Assembly (NCBI RefSeq): GCF_003323715.1 | Contig: NZ_QOIN01000061.1 | Location: forward strand, 62,001 to 126,000 | Length of the DNA stretch: 64,000 bases | Direction of reading: 5' to 3' | DNA from: Streptomyces diacarni | GTDB taxonomy: Bacteria > Actinomycetota > Actinomycetes > Streptomycetales > Streptomycetaceae | Part shown: positions 17,312 to 25,994 of the stretch, one piece after another | How positions within the stretch are numbered: position 1 is the first letter of the stretch | How the letters are laid out: the number at the start of each line of letters is the position of its first letter | Program-made: the position numbers and the translations under genes | Notes under the pieces: model-generated | Database searches by the model: none | Seen by the model: the letters and a program-made list of their open reading frames with translations, nothing else | What the model was told of the DNA's origin: nothing

Positions 17312-18001
17312 GTGATCCGATTCGACAGCGTCTCCAAGTCCTACCCCAAGCAGAACCGCCCGGCGCTCCGCGACGTTTCGCTGGAGGTCGAGCGCGGTGA
17401 GTTCGTCTTCCTCGTGGGCTCCTCCGGCTCCGGCAAGTCCACCTTCCTGCGGCTGATCCTGCGCGAGGAGCGCGCCAGCACGGGCCAGGTCCACGTGCTG
17501 GGCAAGGACCTGGCACGGCTGTCGAACTGGAAGGTGCCGCACATGCGGCGCCAGCTCGGCACGGTCTTCCAGGACTTCCGGCTGCTGGGCAACAAGACGG
17601 TCGGGGAGAACGTGGCGTTCGCGCTGGAGGTCATCGGCAAGTCCCGGGTCCAGATCCGCAAGACGGTGCCCGAAGTCCTCGACCTCGTGGGACTGGGCGG
17701 CAAGGAGGAGCGGATGCCGGGTGAGCTCTCGGGCGGTGAGCAGCAGCGCGTGGCCATCGCCCGGGCGTTCGCCAACCGGCCCATGCTGCTGATCGCCGAC
17801 GAGCCGACCGGCAACCTGGACCCGCAGACCTCCGTCGGCATCATGAAGCTGCTCGACCGCATCAACCGCACGGGGACCACCGTGGTGATGGCCACCCACG
17901 ATCAGCAGATCGTCGACCAGATGCGCAAGCGCGTCGTCGAGCTGGAGACCGGCCGCCTCGTGCGCGACCAGTCGCGCGGCGTCTACGGATACCAGCACTG
18001 A
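17312..18001 (+). CDS. ftsE: Cell division ATP-binding protein FtsE
   Basis: 229-residue ABC ATPase partner of FtsX, which in bacteria couples ATP hydrolysis at the septum to activation of peptidoglycan hydrolases. Walker A GSSGSGKST, Q-loop region, signature LSGGEQQRVAIARAF and Walker B LLIADEPTGNLDP are all intact. GTG start chosen because it begins the conserved VIRFDSVSKSYPKQ; the open frame extends 20 codons upstream with shadow-like sequence. ftsX follows after 22 bases. In Streptomyces, FtsEX is not required for growth on most media but affects sporulation (family knowledge). Confidence 0.96.
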   Translation: MIRFDSVSKSYPKQNRPALRDVSLEVERGEFVFLVGSSGSGKSTFLRLILREERASTGQVHVLGKDLARLSNWKVPHMRRQLGTVFQDFRLLGNKTVGENVAFALEVIGKSRVQIRKTVPEVLDLVGLGGKEERMPGELSGGEQQRVAIARAFANRPMLLIADEPTGNLDPQTSVGIMKLLDRINRTGTTVVMATHDQQIVDQMRKRVVELETGRLVRDQSRGVYGYQH

Positions 18002-18023
18002 GGAAAGCCGAGGAAAGCACGCC

Positions 18024-18935
18024 ATGCGCGCCCAGTTCGTTCTGTCGGAGATCAGCGTCGGTCTCCGTCGCAATCTCACGATGACCTTCGCGGTGATCGT
18101 CTCCGTCGCCCTGTCGCTCGCGCTGGCGGGCGGCTCGCTGCTCGCCCGTGAGCAGGTCAGCACGATGAAGGGATTCTGGTACGACAAGGTCCAGGTCTCC
18201 ATCTATCTGTGCAACAAGAACGACGCCTCCTCGGACCCCAACTGCGACAAGGGTGCCGTCACCTCGCAGCAGAAGCAGGAGATCAAGACCGACCTGGAGA
18301 AGCTCGACGTCGTCGAGAAGATCTACTTCGAGTCCGCCGACGAGGCGTACAAGCACTACAAGCAGGACTTCAAGGACTCCCCGCTGGCCGACTCGCTGAC
18401 CGCGGACCAGATGCAGGAGTCCTATCGGGTCAAGCTCAAGGACCCCACGAAGTACCAGGTCCTCCAGACGGCGTTCTCCGGCAGACAGGGCGTGCAGGAG
18501 GTGCAGGACCAGCGCAGTCTGCTGGAGAACATCTTCAACCTCCTCAACGGCATGAACATCGCGGCGCTGTGCGTGATGGCGCTGATGCTGGTGGTGGCGC
18601 TGCTGTTGATCGTCAACACGGTGCGGGTCTCGGCGTTCAGCCGCCGCCGGGAGACGGGCATCATGCGGCTGGTCGGCGCCTCCAGCTTCTACATCCAGAT
18701 GCCGTTCATCCTGGAGGCGGCCATCGCGGGCCTGATCGGCGCCGGTTTCGCCTGCGTGCTGCTCGTGTTCGGCAAGTACTTCCTGATCAACAACTGGCTC
18801 CAGGAGAAGATCCTGCTGATCAACTTCATCGGCTGGGACGCCGTGATCAAGGTGCTGCCGTTGATCCTCGCGGTGGGGGTTCTGGTGCCGGCGGCAGCAG
18901 CGTTCATCACGTTGCGCAAGTACCTGAAGGTGTGA
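18024..18935 (+). CDS. ftsX: Cell division protein FtsX
   Basis: 303-residue membrane partner of FtsE. Four membrane helices: one near 20-45, a large extracellular domain (about 46-180, with a CNKNDASSDPNCDK segment holding two Cys), then three C-terminal helices with the FtsX motif SRRRETGIMRLVGAS before the third helix. The extracellular domain binds cell-wall hydrolase partners in other bacteria. It sits between ftsE and the Ctp protease, whose substrates could include cell-wall enzymes. Confidence 0.96.
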   Translation: MRAQFVLSEISVGLRRNLTMTFAVIVSVALSLALAGGSLLAREQVSTMKGFWYDKVQVSIYLCNKNDASSDPNCDKGAVTSQQKQEIKTDLEKLDVVEKIYFESADEAYKHYKQDFKDSPLADSLTADQMQESYRVKLKDPTKYQVLQTAFSGRQGVQEVQDQRSLLENIFNLLNGMNIAALCVMALMLVVALLLIVNTVRVSAFSRRRETGIMRLVGASSFYIQMPFILEAAIAGLIGAGFACVLLVFGKYFLINNWLQEKILLINFIGWDAVIKVLPLILAVGVLVPAAAAFITLRKYLKV

Positions 18936-19003
18936 CACAGGACGCGGGGTGCCCTTGTCGCAACCGCCCGTAGAGCGCCCCGCGCTGCCCTACACTCCGG
19001 ACC

Positions 19004-20329
19004 ATGCCAGGCTCGTGGTTCCTCGATACGCGCCCGCGCCGGTCGCGGCGCGGGGCCCTGACATTGGTGTTCGTCGGCGTGCTGGCGACCGGCGCCGCCA
19101 CCGGCTCCTTCGGCGGTGAGCTGACCGCCCTCGGCTCCCCCGCGGGCTCCGACGCGGCGGCGCACCGCACCGCGGCCGGCGGGCCCGGCGCCGGAGGTGA
19201 CGGCAAGGGCGAGGCGCCCGGCAACGCGCGCGAGGCGCGGGAGCGGGCCGGGGACGACGCCGACGTCGTCGTCAGCCGCAGCGGCGACCGCTGGTCCGCG
19301 GCCTACACGGCGCGCGAGTACGCGCAGCTGCGGCACGCCCTGGAGGGCGGCTACGTCGGCGTCGGCATCTCCGTACGCCAGACCCGCACGGGTGACGGGG
19401 GGTTCCGAGGGGACGGCGGGCGGACGCACGGCGGCAGCGGGGACGGGCGGCAGGACGGGCCGGTGCACGGCCGCCGCACGGCGATCGAGGTGGACCGCGT
19501 GCGGCCGGGCAGCCCCGCCGACGACGCCGGAGTCCGGTCCGGCGACCGGCTGCGCTCCGTGGCCGGGCAGCCGGTGACCGGCAAGCCCGTGACCTCCGTC
19601 GTCGCCCTGCTGCGCGGCTCGGACGCGCCGAGCGGCGCCGCCGCACCCGGCACCCACGTCACGCTGCACCTCGTACGCGACGGGCGCGAGCTGACCCGCA
19701 CCCTGCGGCGCGCACAGCTGACGACCGAGTCCGTGCGCGTCCGGCGGCTGGGTGACGGCGTCACCCGCATCAAGGTCGCCGCCTTCACCCGCGGCGCGGG
19801 CGAACGGGTGCGCGAGGCCGTCCGCGAGCAGGTCCCCGCGGACGGGGCCATCGTCCTCGACCTGCGGGGCAACTCCGGCGGCCTGGTCGACGAGGCCGTC
19901 ACCGCGGCGTCCGCCTTCCTCGACGGCGGCCTCGTCGCCACCTACGACGACAACGGCAGGCAGCGGGCCCTGTACGCCGAACGCGACGACGCCGGCAGCG
20001 GAGCGGGCGGCGTCGACGTGGAGCGCCGCCCCGTCGTCGTCCTCGTCGACAGCGGCACCATGAGCGCCGCCGAACTGCTGACCGGCGCGCTCCAGGACCG
20101 GGGGCGCGCCGTCGTCGTCGGCTCCCGCACCTTCGGCAAGGGCTCCGTGCAGATGCCCGAGCACCAGAGTGACGGCTCCGTCGCCGAGCTGACGGTCGGT
20201 CACTACACGACTCCGTCAGGTCGCGACGTGGAGGGGCGGGGCCTCACCCCCGACCTCGCCGTCCACGACACGGACGCGGCCATGCAGCGGGCGAGGACAG
20301 TATTGAGTGGCCTCGAAGCCCGGTCGTAG
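19004..20329 (+). CDS. Carboxy-terminal processing protease, S41 family with PDZ
   Basis: 441 residues. An N-terminal membrane anchor or signal (residues 18-40, ALTLVFVGVLATGAAT) puts the rest outside the membrane. A linker is followed by a PDZ domain (about 115-235, YVGVGISVRQ to VTLHLVRDG) interrupted by a Gly/His-rich loop, then the S41 protease domain with catalytic Ser in GTMSAAE and Lys in GKGSVQ, plus the LDLRGNSGG motif. It follows ftsX by 68 bases and precedes smpB by 18 bases, so it is probably in the ftsEX operon. Substrates unknown; cleavage near C-termini of exported proteins is the family role. Confidence 0.93.
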   Translation: MPGSWFLDTRPRRSRRGALTLVFVGVLATGAATGSFGGELTALGSPAGSDAAAHRTAAGGPGAGGDGKGEAPGNAREARERAGDDADVVVSRSGDRWSAAYTAREYAQLRHALEGGYVGVGISVRQTRTGDGGFRGDGGRTHGGSGDGRQDGPVHGRRTAIEVDRVRPGSPADDAGVRSGDRLRSVAGQPVTGKPVTSVVALLRGSDAPSGAAAPGTHVTLHLVRDGRELTRTLRRAQLTTESVRVRRLGDGVTRIKVAAFTRGAGERVREAVREQVPADGAIVLDLRGNSGGLVDEAVTAASAFLDGGLVATYDDNGRQRALYAERDDAGSGAGGVDVERRPVVVLVDSGTMSAAELLTGALQDRGRAVVVGSRTFGKGSVQMPEHQSDGSVAELTVGHYTTPSGRDVEGRGLTPDLAVHDTDAAMQRARTVLSGLEARS

Positions 20330-20347
20330 TGGGAGAATGGCCGGGCT

Positions 20348-20875
20348 ATGGCGAAGATGAAGACGCAACGGACCAAGGCGAAGGCCAAGGACGACAAGGA
20401 CGCCAGGAAGCTCGTCGCGCAGAACAAGAAGGCGCGCCACGACTACCTGGTGCTGGACACCTACGAGTGCGGCATCGCGCTGACGGGCACCGAGGTCAAG
20501 TCGCTGCGCATGGGCCGCGCCTCCCTCGTCGACGGCTTCGCCCAGGTCGACGGCGGCGAGGTGTGGCTGCACAACGTCCACATCCCCGAGTACGCGCAGG
20601 GCACGTGGACCAACCACGCCGCCCGCCGCAAGCGGAAGCTGCTGCTGCACCGCGTGGAGATCGACAAGCTCACCGGCAAGCTCCAGGAGACGGGCCTGAC
20701 CCTCGTCCCCCTCCAGCTCTACTTCTACCGGGGCCGCGCCAAGGTCGAGATCGCCCTCGCGCGAGGCAAGAAGGAGTACGACAAGCGGCACACGCTCCGC
20801 GAGAAGCAGGACCGGCGCGAGGCCGACCGCGCGATGTCCGCGGCCCGGCGGCGGCAGCGGAGCATGGCCAGGTAG
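20348..20875 (+). CDS. smpB: SsrA-binding protein SmpB
   Basis: 175 residues, somewhat longer than the usual 155-160 because of a Lys-rich N-terminal extension (MAKMKTQRTKAKAKDDKD) before the conserved KLVAQNKKARHDY. Core motifs are present: GTEVKSLR, RKRKLLLH, PLQLYFYRGRAKVEIALARGKKEYDKR, with a basic C-terminal tail. It binds tmRNA and delivers it to stalled ribosomes. Encoded immediately upstream of ssrA, as in other streptomycetes. Confidence 0.97.
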   Translation: MAKMKTQRTKAKAKDDKDARKLVAQNKKARHDYLVLDTYECGIALTGTEVKSLRMGRASLVDGFAQVDGGEVWLHNVHIPEYAQGTWTNHAARRKRKLLLHRVEIDKLTGKLQETGLTLVPLQLYFYRGRAKVEIALARGKKEYDKRHTLREKQDRREADRAMSAARRRQRSMAR

Positions 20876-20880
20876 CCGTC

Positions 20881-20915
20881 CCGCCGGCCCCGGGCCCCGT
20901 CCGGGAGCCCGGCGG
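20881..20915 (+). terminator. Hairpin after smpB
   Basis: CCGCCGG (20881-20887) pairs with CCGGCGG (20909-20915), with further GC pairing inside; lies 6 bases after the smpB stop and upstream of the ssrA promoter. Confidence 0.5.
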
Positions 20916-20937
20916 AATAGGGGAGGGCCCGAAATGG

Positions 20938-20968
20938 TTGGCACAGGTGCGCCCAGGTCACGTACCAT
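20938..20968 (+). promoter_or_regulatory. Candidate ssrA promoter
   Basis: TTGGCA (20938-20943) and TACCAT (20963-20968) with a 19-base spacer, about 45 bases before the mature tmRNA 5' end. Spacing is long by one or two bases, so moderate confidence. Confidence 0.4.
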
Positions 20969-21012
20969 GGGCGTCAGCCCTCACAGCGGGGCGGAGTTTC
21001 TCAACTCAACAT

Positions 21013-21382
21013 GGGGATGATCGGTTTCGACAGCGAACGTCGAAGCAGGGGAAGCGAGCCGAGGAACGCGGCAATGATCTCGTTAACCACGTGCCGCAAA
21101 AAAATAATCGCCAACACCAAGCGCGATTCCTTCGCCCTCGCTGCCTGAGCAGCGACCTGCGAAGTGTCAGCCCGGGGTAGTTCCCGCCCCGGTTCCTGGC
21201 ATCAGCTAAGGGGACTCACCGCGTAGGCCCGGTCACGGGGCCTGCCGGGACATCACACAGTGACTGGGCCCGTCGGAGACTTGTCCGCGTGATCTCCGGG
21301 GCCGAGAAAATCGCAGCGGACTGCGCTCGGAGAAGCCCTGTTTCCACTTCGTTGGACGCGGGTTCGATTCCCGCCATCTCCA
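21013..21382 (+). ncRNA. ssrA: Transfer-messenger RNA (tmRNA)
   Basis: About 370 bases. The 5' end GGGGATG (21013-21019) pairs with CATCTCC (21375-21381) to form the tRNA-like acceptor stem with one G-U pair, followed by discriminator A. The T-arm GGGTTCGATTCC lies just before, and the 5' GGTTTCGAC motif matches tmRNAs. CCA is not encoded (CGA follows the discriminator), so it must be added after transcription. The tag reading frame and several pseudoknot-like GC segments lie between. With SmpB it rescues stalled ribosomes and tags the peptides for degradation. Confidence 0.96.
21110..21148 (+). other. tmRNA tag-peptide reading frame
   Basis: Resume codon GCC at 21110, preceded by an A-rich run. 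Reads ANTKRDSFALAA then TGA (21146-21148). The terminal ALAA is the ClpXP/protease recognition end. The tag is 12 residues; from memory, S. coelicolor has ANTKRDSSQQAFALAA, so this copy is four residues shorter. Confidence 0.9.
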
Positions 21383-21442
21383 CGAAGGCGAGAGGCGAGG
21401 TGTGCCCACGGACAGCGTGGGCCGCCTCGCCTTCGTTGTTTT
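21383..21442 (+). terminator. Terminator of ssrA
   Basis: CGAAGGCGAG (21383-21392) pairs with CTCGCCTTCG (21426-21435); an inner CCCAC/GTGGG stem lies between, and TTGTTTT follows, a good intrinsic terminator for this GC range. It starts right at the tmRNA 3' end. Confidence 0.85.
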
Positions 21443-21627
21443 GCGCGGCTTCGCCGCGCGTGAGCGGGGGCTTCGCCACCCGCACCCCCTTCACAGGGGT
21501 GGGGCGGCGTGGTGTCGGTGCCCTCTCCTGGTCTGCGGAGTGCAGGCGCGATCTTGGTGCTCTCTGGTGTGCTGATCAGGGCTTTTTCGGGGTTCCCGGG
21601 GTTTCGGTGGCGTGCTGTGATGGGGGT

Positions 21628-22272
21628 ATGGAACAGATACCGGGCAGCTTGCCGAGGCGGCTCTTCCTGCTGGCGTGCGACGTCGAGAAGGAGCGGCTGA
21701 AGTGGGGGGACGAGTTGGGGTATGCGATCAGGGCGGCCACGTTGGCCGAGCTCGAGGCGCGGGCGTGCCTGAAGGACGACCGGGGTAAGGCCCGGCCCGT
21801 CGGGGGAGGCCGCCGTACCGGTGATCCCGTGTTGGACGGCGCCCTGCGCTCCGTCGAGGGCCACTCCCGTGCCCGCCGCTGGCACACGCTCGTGCAGAAG
21901 GAGCGCCGGGAGACGTGTCTGGCGGTCGAGAGCGACCTGGTCGGGGCGGGGCTGATCTCCGTCGCCTCCCGGACGCTGCGCCGCAAGGAGATCACGGTGC
22001 GTGACAAGCGGCTTCCTGGTCTGCTGCGGGCGGAGGCCGTGGCGACGCTGACGGGCAGCGATCCCGTCGACCGGGTCGAGCCGTCGCGCGCCGCGCTCGC
22101 CTCGTTCGCGGCGCTGGCTCGGCTGTGCCCCGAGCTGAGCTGGGGGGTGCGGCACCGCAACCGCCGGCGGCTCAAGGAGCTGACGGCCCGCGCGGGGGTC
22201 GCCGGGCCCGCGTTGAAGAAGGCGCTCGACGCGCGGACGGCGGCGGCGAGCGGGGCCTCGGCGGGGGGCTGA
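21628..22272 (+). CDS. GPP34 (Golgi phosphoprotein 3-like) family protein
   Basis: 214 residues of the GPP34 family, a helical fold that in eukaryotic GOLPH3 binds phosphoinositides. Seen: SLPRRLFLLACDVEKERLK, the region LGYAIRAATLAELEARACLKDDRGKARP, and the helical C-terminal half LLRAEAVATLTGSDPVD. ATG chosen because the conserved region begins there and TGGGGG precedes it; the frame is open upstream into the tmRNA region. In actinobacteria these proteins are numerous, poorly characterised and often near regulators or membrane proteins. Next gene (MpaB-like) is 64 bases downstream on the same strand. Confidence 0.8.
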   Translation: MEQIPGSLPRRLFLLACDVEKERLKWGDELGYAIRAATLAELEARACLKDDRGKARPVGGGRRTGDPVLDGALRSVEGHSRARRWHTLVQKERRETCLAVESDLVGAGLISVASRTLRRKEITVRDKRLPGLLRAEAVATLTGSDPVDRVEPSRAALASFAALARLCPELSWGVRHRNRRRLKELTARAGVAGPALKKALDARTAAASGASAGG

Positions 22273-22336
22273 CGTCGACACGCGCGGCCTCTACGCTGCG
22301 AGCGGGCAGCCGCGCCCGGAGCGGAAGGAGCGCCCG

Positions 22337-23266
22337 ATGGTGCGAGGCGACATGCCGGAACCGCTGGGTCCCGACTCGCTGACCTGGAAGTACTTCGGTG
22401 ACTGGCGCGGCGTCCTGCTGGCGCCCTGGGCCGGGGCGATGCAGAACATGCATCCACAGCTGGGCGCGGGGGTCGCGGAGCACTCGCGCTTCTTCGAGGA
22501 GCGGTGGGAGCGGCTGTTCCGTTCGCTGTATCCGATCGGCGGTGTCGTCTACGACGGGCCGCGTGCGGTCGAGACGGCGCGGCAGGTGCGCGGCTACCAC
22601 CACACCATCAAGGGGACCGACCGCGAAGGGCGCCCGTATCACGCCCTCGACCCGGACACGTTCTACTGGGCGCACGCCACCTTCTTCGTGCTGACTCTCC
22701 TGGTCGCGGACCGGCTCGGGCCCGGTCTGACGCAGGCGCAGAAGCGCCGGTTGTTCGACGAGCACGTGCAGTGGTGGCGGTTGTACGGGATGAGCATGCG
22801 CCCCGTGCCGGCCAGTTGGGAGGACTTTTGCGAGTACTGGGACCGTATGGCGGCGGAGGTGCTGGAGGACAACACGCCGGCCAGGGACGTGCTCGATCTG
22901 ACGGCGCTGGCGAAGCCGCCCGCGCTGGGGTGGCTGCCCGAGGGGGTGTGGCGGCTGGTGCGCGGGCCGCAGGCGCGGGCCTCGGTGTGGTTCACGGTCG
23001 GATTCTTCCCGCCCGCCGTGCGGCGCCGCCTCGGTTACGTGTGGACGGTGCGGGACGAGCGCAGGCTGCGCAGGATCGGGCGGCTCATCCACTGGGGCTG
23101 GAAGCTGGTGCCGCCGGCGCGCCGGTTCCATCCCAGGGCGCGGGCCGGATGGGAGCGGGTGCGGGGCGGGCGCGCCGAGCACGCTCCGCGGGTGGAGACT
23201 CCGGCCCGCAACCTGCCGCCGCCCGAGGAGCGGGACTGGCCCCAGCACTACTCGCCCCCGGTGTGA
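22337..23266 (+). CDS. MpaB/latex-clearing-type oxygenase (DUF2236)
   Basis: 309 residues of the DUF2236 family, which includes rubber oxygenase Lcp (a b-type haem enzyme) and fungal MpaB. Motifs seen: RQVRGYHHTIKGTDREGRPYHALDP with the conserved His residues and the FYWAHATFFVLTLL helix. There is no twin-arginine signal, unlike secreted Lcp, so the protein is probably cytoplasmic or membrane associated. ATG with GGAAGGAG upstream. Substrate unknown. A repeat-derived hairpin follows the stop. Confidence 0.85.
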   Translation: MVRGDMPEPLGPDSLTWKYFGDWRGVLLAPWAGAMQNMHPQLGAGVAEHSRFFEERWERLFRSLYPIGGVVYDGPRAVETARQVRGYHHTIKGTDREGRPYHALDPDTFYWAHATFFVLTLLVADRLGPGLTQAQKRRLFDEHVQWWRLYGMSMRPVPASWEDFCEYWDRMAAEVLEDNTPARDVLDLTALAKPPALGWLPEGVWRLVRGPQARASVWFTVGFFPPAVRRRLGYVWTVRDERRLRRIGRLIHWGWKLVPPARRFHPRARAGWERVRGGRAEHAPRVETPARNLPPPEERDWPQHYSPPV

Positions 23267-23269
23267 GGG

Positions 23270-23297
23270 CGCGCCCCGAAGGGGCGCGGGGAACTGC
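23270..23297. repeat. Dispersed GGGGCGCGGGGAACTG repeat with hairpin
   Basis: CGCGCCCC GAA GGGGCGCG is a perfect 8-bp hairpin (23270-23288) that continues into GGGAACTGC. It belongs to a repeat family also found inverted at 42100-42128 and partly at 42225-42237. It probably serves as the terminator of the MpaB-like gene. Confidence 0.6.
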
Positions 23298-23421
23298 CCC
23301 CACCAACCACGATCCACCCGCAGACCGCACGCCACGACGAGTGGCACCCCCTGTCGCGGCGCACCGCCCGCAGGGCAAGCCCTACGGCCCGTAGCCCCAT
23401 AGCCGCGTAAACGCGCGAGCG

Positions 23422-24195
23422 TTACGCGTTCGCCCCCGCGTCCACCGTGAAAGCCGCACCGGTGGTGCCGCCCGCGTCGGGGTGCACCAGGTGGGCGACC
23501 GTCGCCGCGATGCCTTCCGGGGTGCCGTAGCGGCCGAGCGCGGTGAGGGCGCGCTGTCCGTCGGCCCTGTCGCTGTCGGCGGGGTTCATGTCGGTGTCCG
23601 TGGAGCCGGGATGGACGAGGTTGGCGGTGATGCCGCGGGGCCCCAGGTCCCGGGCGAGGCCCTTGGTGAGGCCGTTGAGCGCGGACTTGGAGGCGGCGTA
23701 GAGGGTGATGCCGCTGCGGGGCACGCGGTCGGCGAGGTTGCTGCCGATGGTGACGATGCGGCCGCCTGCGCGCATGTGGCCGGCGGCTGCTTGCGCGGCG
23801 AGCAGGGCGGCGCGGACGTGGACGGCGAGGGCGCGGTCGATGGTGTCGGGCGTGAGCTCCTCCAGCGGGCCTGCGGGGAAGATGCCCGCGTTGTTGACCA
23901 GGATGTCGAGGCGCCCGAACTCGCGGGCCGTACGGTGCACGGCCTCCACCGGTTCGGTGGGTGAGGCGCTGTCGGCCCGGATGGCCAGGGCGCGGCGGCC
24001 GAGGGCGCGGATGTCTTCGGCGACCTCCTTGGCGCGCTCTTCGGCGCTGACGTAGGTCAGTGCGACGTCCGCTCCGTCGGCCGCCAGCCGCCTGGCGATG
24101 GCGGCGCCGATGCCTCTGCTGCCGCCGGTGACCAGTGCGCTCGTGCCGGTGAGCGGGGGGTGGCTGGTGGGTCGGTCCTCGGTAGTGGTGGTCAT
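23422..24195 (-). CDS. SDR family oxidoreductase
   Basis: 257-residue classical short-chain dehydrogenase. Cofactor loop TGGSRGIG, NNAG at the NAG motif (ILVNNAGIFP), catalytic Ser in VTIGSNLAD and YAASK (Tyr-x-x-x-Lys). C-terminal DAGGTTGAAFTVDAGANA is typical of FabG-like members. ATG at 24195 chosen because GAGTGAGGA lies just upstream; a GTG 12 bases earlier overlaps it. Divergent from a TetR regulator, which likely controls it. Substrate unknown. Confidence 0.92.
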   Translation of the reverse strand: MTTTTEDRPTSHPPLTGTSALVTGGSRGIGAAIARRLAADGADVALTYVSAEERAKEVAEDIRALGRRALAIRADSASPTEPVEAVHRTAREFGRLDILVNNAGIFPAGPLEELTPDTIDRALAVHVRAALLAAQAAAGHMRAGGRIVTIGSNLADRVPRSGITLYAASKSALNGLTKGLARDLGPRGITANLVHPGSTDTDMNPADSDRADGQRALTALGRYGTPEGIAATVAHLVHPDAGGTTGAAFTVDAGANA

Positions 24196-24323
24196 GGCAG
24201 TCCTCACTCGGGGTCGGGGCCGTCGCAGGGCCTACTTCTGTATCGATCGCTTCGTAATTAACTCCCCGAGTATCCTCAGGCGTCAAGGGTTTTCGGAAAC
24301 GAGCGCTACAGAAAGGGGTCCGG
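24196..24323. promoter_or_regulatory. Divergent SDR/TetR control region
   Basis: 128 bases, locally AT rich around 24240-24300. Reading the minus strand, TTGACG near 24281-24286 with an AT-rich TTAATT 19 bases downstream is a possible promoter for the SDR gene. A weak palindromic core (ATCGATCGCTTCGTAAT) near 24242 could be the TetR site. Confidence 0.35.
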
Positions 24324-24944
24324 ATGGGAGCGGGACGCGGGCGGCCGCGCGCCTTCGATCGGGACGCCGCGCTCGAACGGGCGATGCGCGTCTTCTGGGA
24401 ACGGGGCTACGAGGCGGCCTCGCTGGCCGAGCTGACCGGCGCCATGGGCATCAGGCCACCCAGCCTCTACGCCGCCTTCGGCTCCAAGGAGCAGCTCTTC
24501 CGCGAGGCGGTGGAGCTCTACGGGCGTACCGAGGGCGGCGTCACCGCGCGCGCCCTGCGCGAGGAGAGCACCGCGCGCGAGGCCATCGGTGCGGCGCTCC
24601 GCGGCAACGCCTGCGCCTACACCGAGCCGGGCAGCCCCCGGGGCTGCATGGTCGTGCTGTCCGCGACCACCTGCGCTCCCGAGCACGAGACCGTCCGCAC
24701 CCTGCTGTGCGACGACCGCCGCGCGATGGAGCGTTCGCTCCGCGACCGGATCGACCGCGGCGTCGCGGAGGGCGACGTGCCCGCGGACACGGACACCCGC
24801 TCCCTCGCCGCGTTCTACGCCACGGTCCTCTTCGGCCTCTCCGTTCAGGCGCGGGACGGTGCCACACGCGACGACCTCCTGGCGGTGGCGCACGCCGCCA
24901 TGGCCTCCTGGGACACGCTGGTGCCCCACCCGTCCGTGCGCTGA
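24324..24944 (+). CDS. TetR/AcrR family transcriptional regulator
   Basis: 206 residues. N-terminal helix-turn-helix: RGRPRAFDRDAALERAMRVF, then SLAELTGAMGIRPPSLYAAFGSKEQLFREAV. The C-terminal ligand domain is longer than average and Cys-containing (LCDD). ATG follows AAAGGGGTCCGG. Predicted repressor of the divergent SDR gene and of itself, by arrangement. Confidence 0.92.
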   Translation: MGAGRGRPRAFDRDAALERAMRVFWERGYEAASLAELTGAMGIRPPSLYAAFGSKEQLFREAVELYGRTEGGVTARALREESTAREAIGAALRGNACAYTEPGSPRGCMVVLSATTCAPEHETVRTLLCDDRRAMERSLRDRIDRGVAEGDVPADTDTRSLAAFYATVLFGLSVQARDGATRDDLLAVAHAAMASWDTLVPHPSVR

Positions 24945-24961
24945 CGACCGCCAGGCGCCGC

Positions 24962-24983
24962 CCCGCCCCCGGTCAGGGGCGGG
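24962..24983. terminator. Bidirectional hairpin between convergent genes
   Basis: CCCGCCCC (24962-24969) pairs with GGGGCGGG (24976-24983); the stop codon of the hydrolase gene lies in the loop. Confidence 0.5.
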
Positions 24984-25908
24984 TGGGGCGCAGGGTGGTC
25001 GAGGTGGCCAGGGTGGCGACTCGGCGGGCGACGTCGGGCCACAGCGCGGCGGGGAGGTCGTGGCCGACGCCGGGGTAGGTGACCAGGCGCGAGTCCGGGA
25101 CCGTACGGGCGGTGGCCCGGGCCGCGGCCACCCGCAGGATCGGGTCTTCCTGGCCGTGCAGGATGAGGGTGGGGTGCCCGAGGGTGCGCAGGGCCGGGCC
25201 GTGCCAGGGGGCGCCGATCTGCCGGCTCTGGGCCTTGGTGTCGCGGGGGCCGGTGTCCGCCTGCGCCTCGGCCCAGGCGCGGGCGGCCGCTTCGTCGAAC
25301 GGGTAGCCGGGGGAGGAGACGCCGCGCCAGACGGCGACGCTCGCCTCGATGTCGCTTTCGCGGCCCTCGGGGAAGCGGGCGCGGGCGAGCCGGGTGAGCA
25401 GGCCGGGGCGGAGGTAGCGCAGGACGCGGAGGCCGGCGACGTCGCTGGGCAGCGCTGCGGAGGTGGTCACGCTCGCCACCCGGCCGGGGTGGCGCAGGGC
25501 GAGCCGTTGCGCGAGCAGGCCGCCCAGCGAGTGGCCGAAGACGTGGGCGCGGTCCCAGCTAAGCGCGTCCAGGACGGCCACGGCGTCGTCGGTCATGTCC
25601 TCGGCCGTGTAGGGCGCGGGCCGGGCGCGCAGCAGGCTGCGGAGGGGATTGCTCGGGGCGGTGTCCGGTATGCGGCTGGAGTCGCCGGCGTCGCGCTGGT
25701 CGTAGCGGGCGACGGCGAATCCGGCGTCGGCGAAGGCCTGGCACAGCCCTGTCGGCCACCAGTGCCGCGCCACTCCGAGCCCCATGATCAGGAGGAGCGG
25801 TGCGCCTTCGGTGGCGTCCTCGAACGTGTCGTAGGCGAGGCGTACCTCGTCGTTGTCGGCGAAACGGGTCGTACTCCAGTGCGTTGCGGGTGGTGCCTGT
25901 TCCGGCAT
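24973..25908 (-). CDS. Alpha/beta hydrolase
   Basis: 311-residue alpha/beta-fold hydrolase. Nucleophile elbow GHSLGG, oxyanion region LLLIMGLGVARHWWP, acid in ILHGQEDPI and His in YPGVGHDLP. No signal peptide, so cytoplasmic. ATG at 25908 chosen for GAGGAGGGCGCGACC directly upstream; an earlier start would add 10 residues. Divergent from a TetR regulator with repeated operator-like elements between them. Substrate not readable; esterase or aclacinomycin-methylesterase-like activity is possible. Confidence 0.9.
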   Translation of the reverse strand: MPEQAPPATHWSTTRFADNDEVRLAYDTFEDATEGAPLLLIMGLGVARHWWPTGLCQAFADAGFAVARYDQRDAGDSSRIPDTAPSNPLRSLLRARPAPYTAEDMTDDAVAVLDALSWDRAHVFGHSLGGLLAQRLALRHPGRVASVTTSAALPSDVAGLRVLRYLRPGLLTRLARARFPEGRESDIEASVAVWRGVSSPGYPFDEAAARAWAEAQADTGPRDTKAQSRQIGAPWHGPALRTLGHPTLILHGQEDPILRVAAARATARTVPDSRLVTYPGVGHDLPAALWPDVARRVATLATSTTLRPTRP

Positions 25909-25994
25909 GGTCGCGCCCTCCTCGGACTGTGACCGCACGCTGTGTCCGCACCCTGTGGCGACGCTGTGCGAGCCTCTGCGGACCTTACTGCGAT

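Noticed and set aside
21289..21627. GPP34 protein beginning within ssrA
   Set aside because: The upstream 113 codons overlap the tmRNA 3' part and its terminator; conserved sequence starts at 21628.
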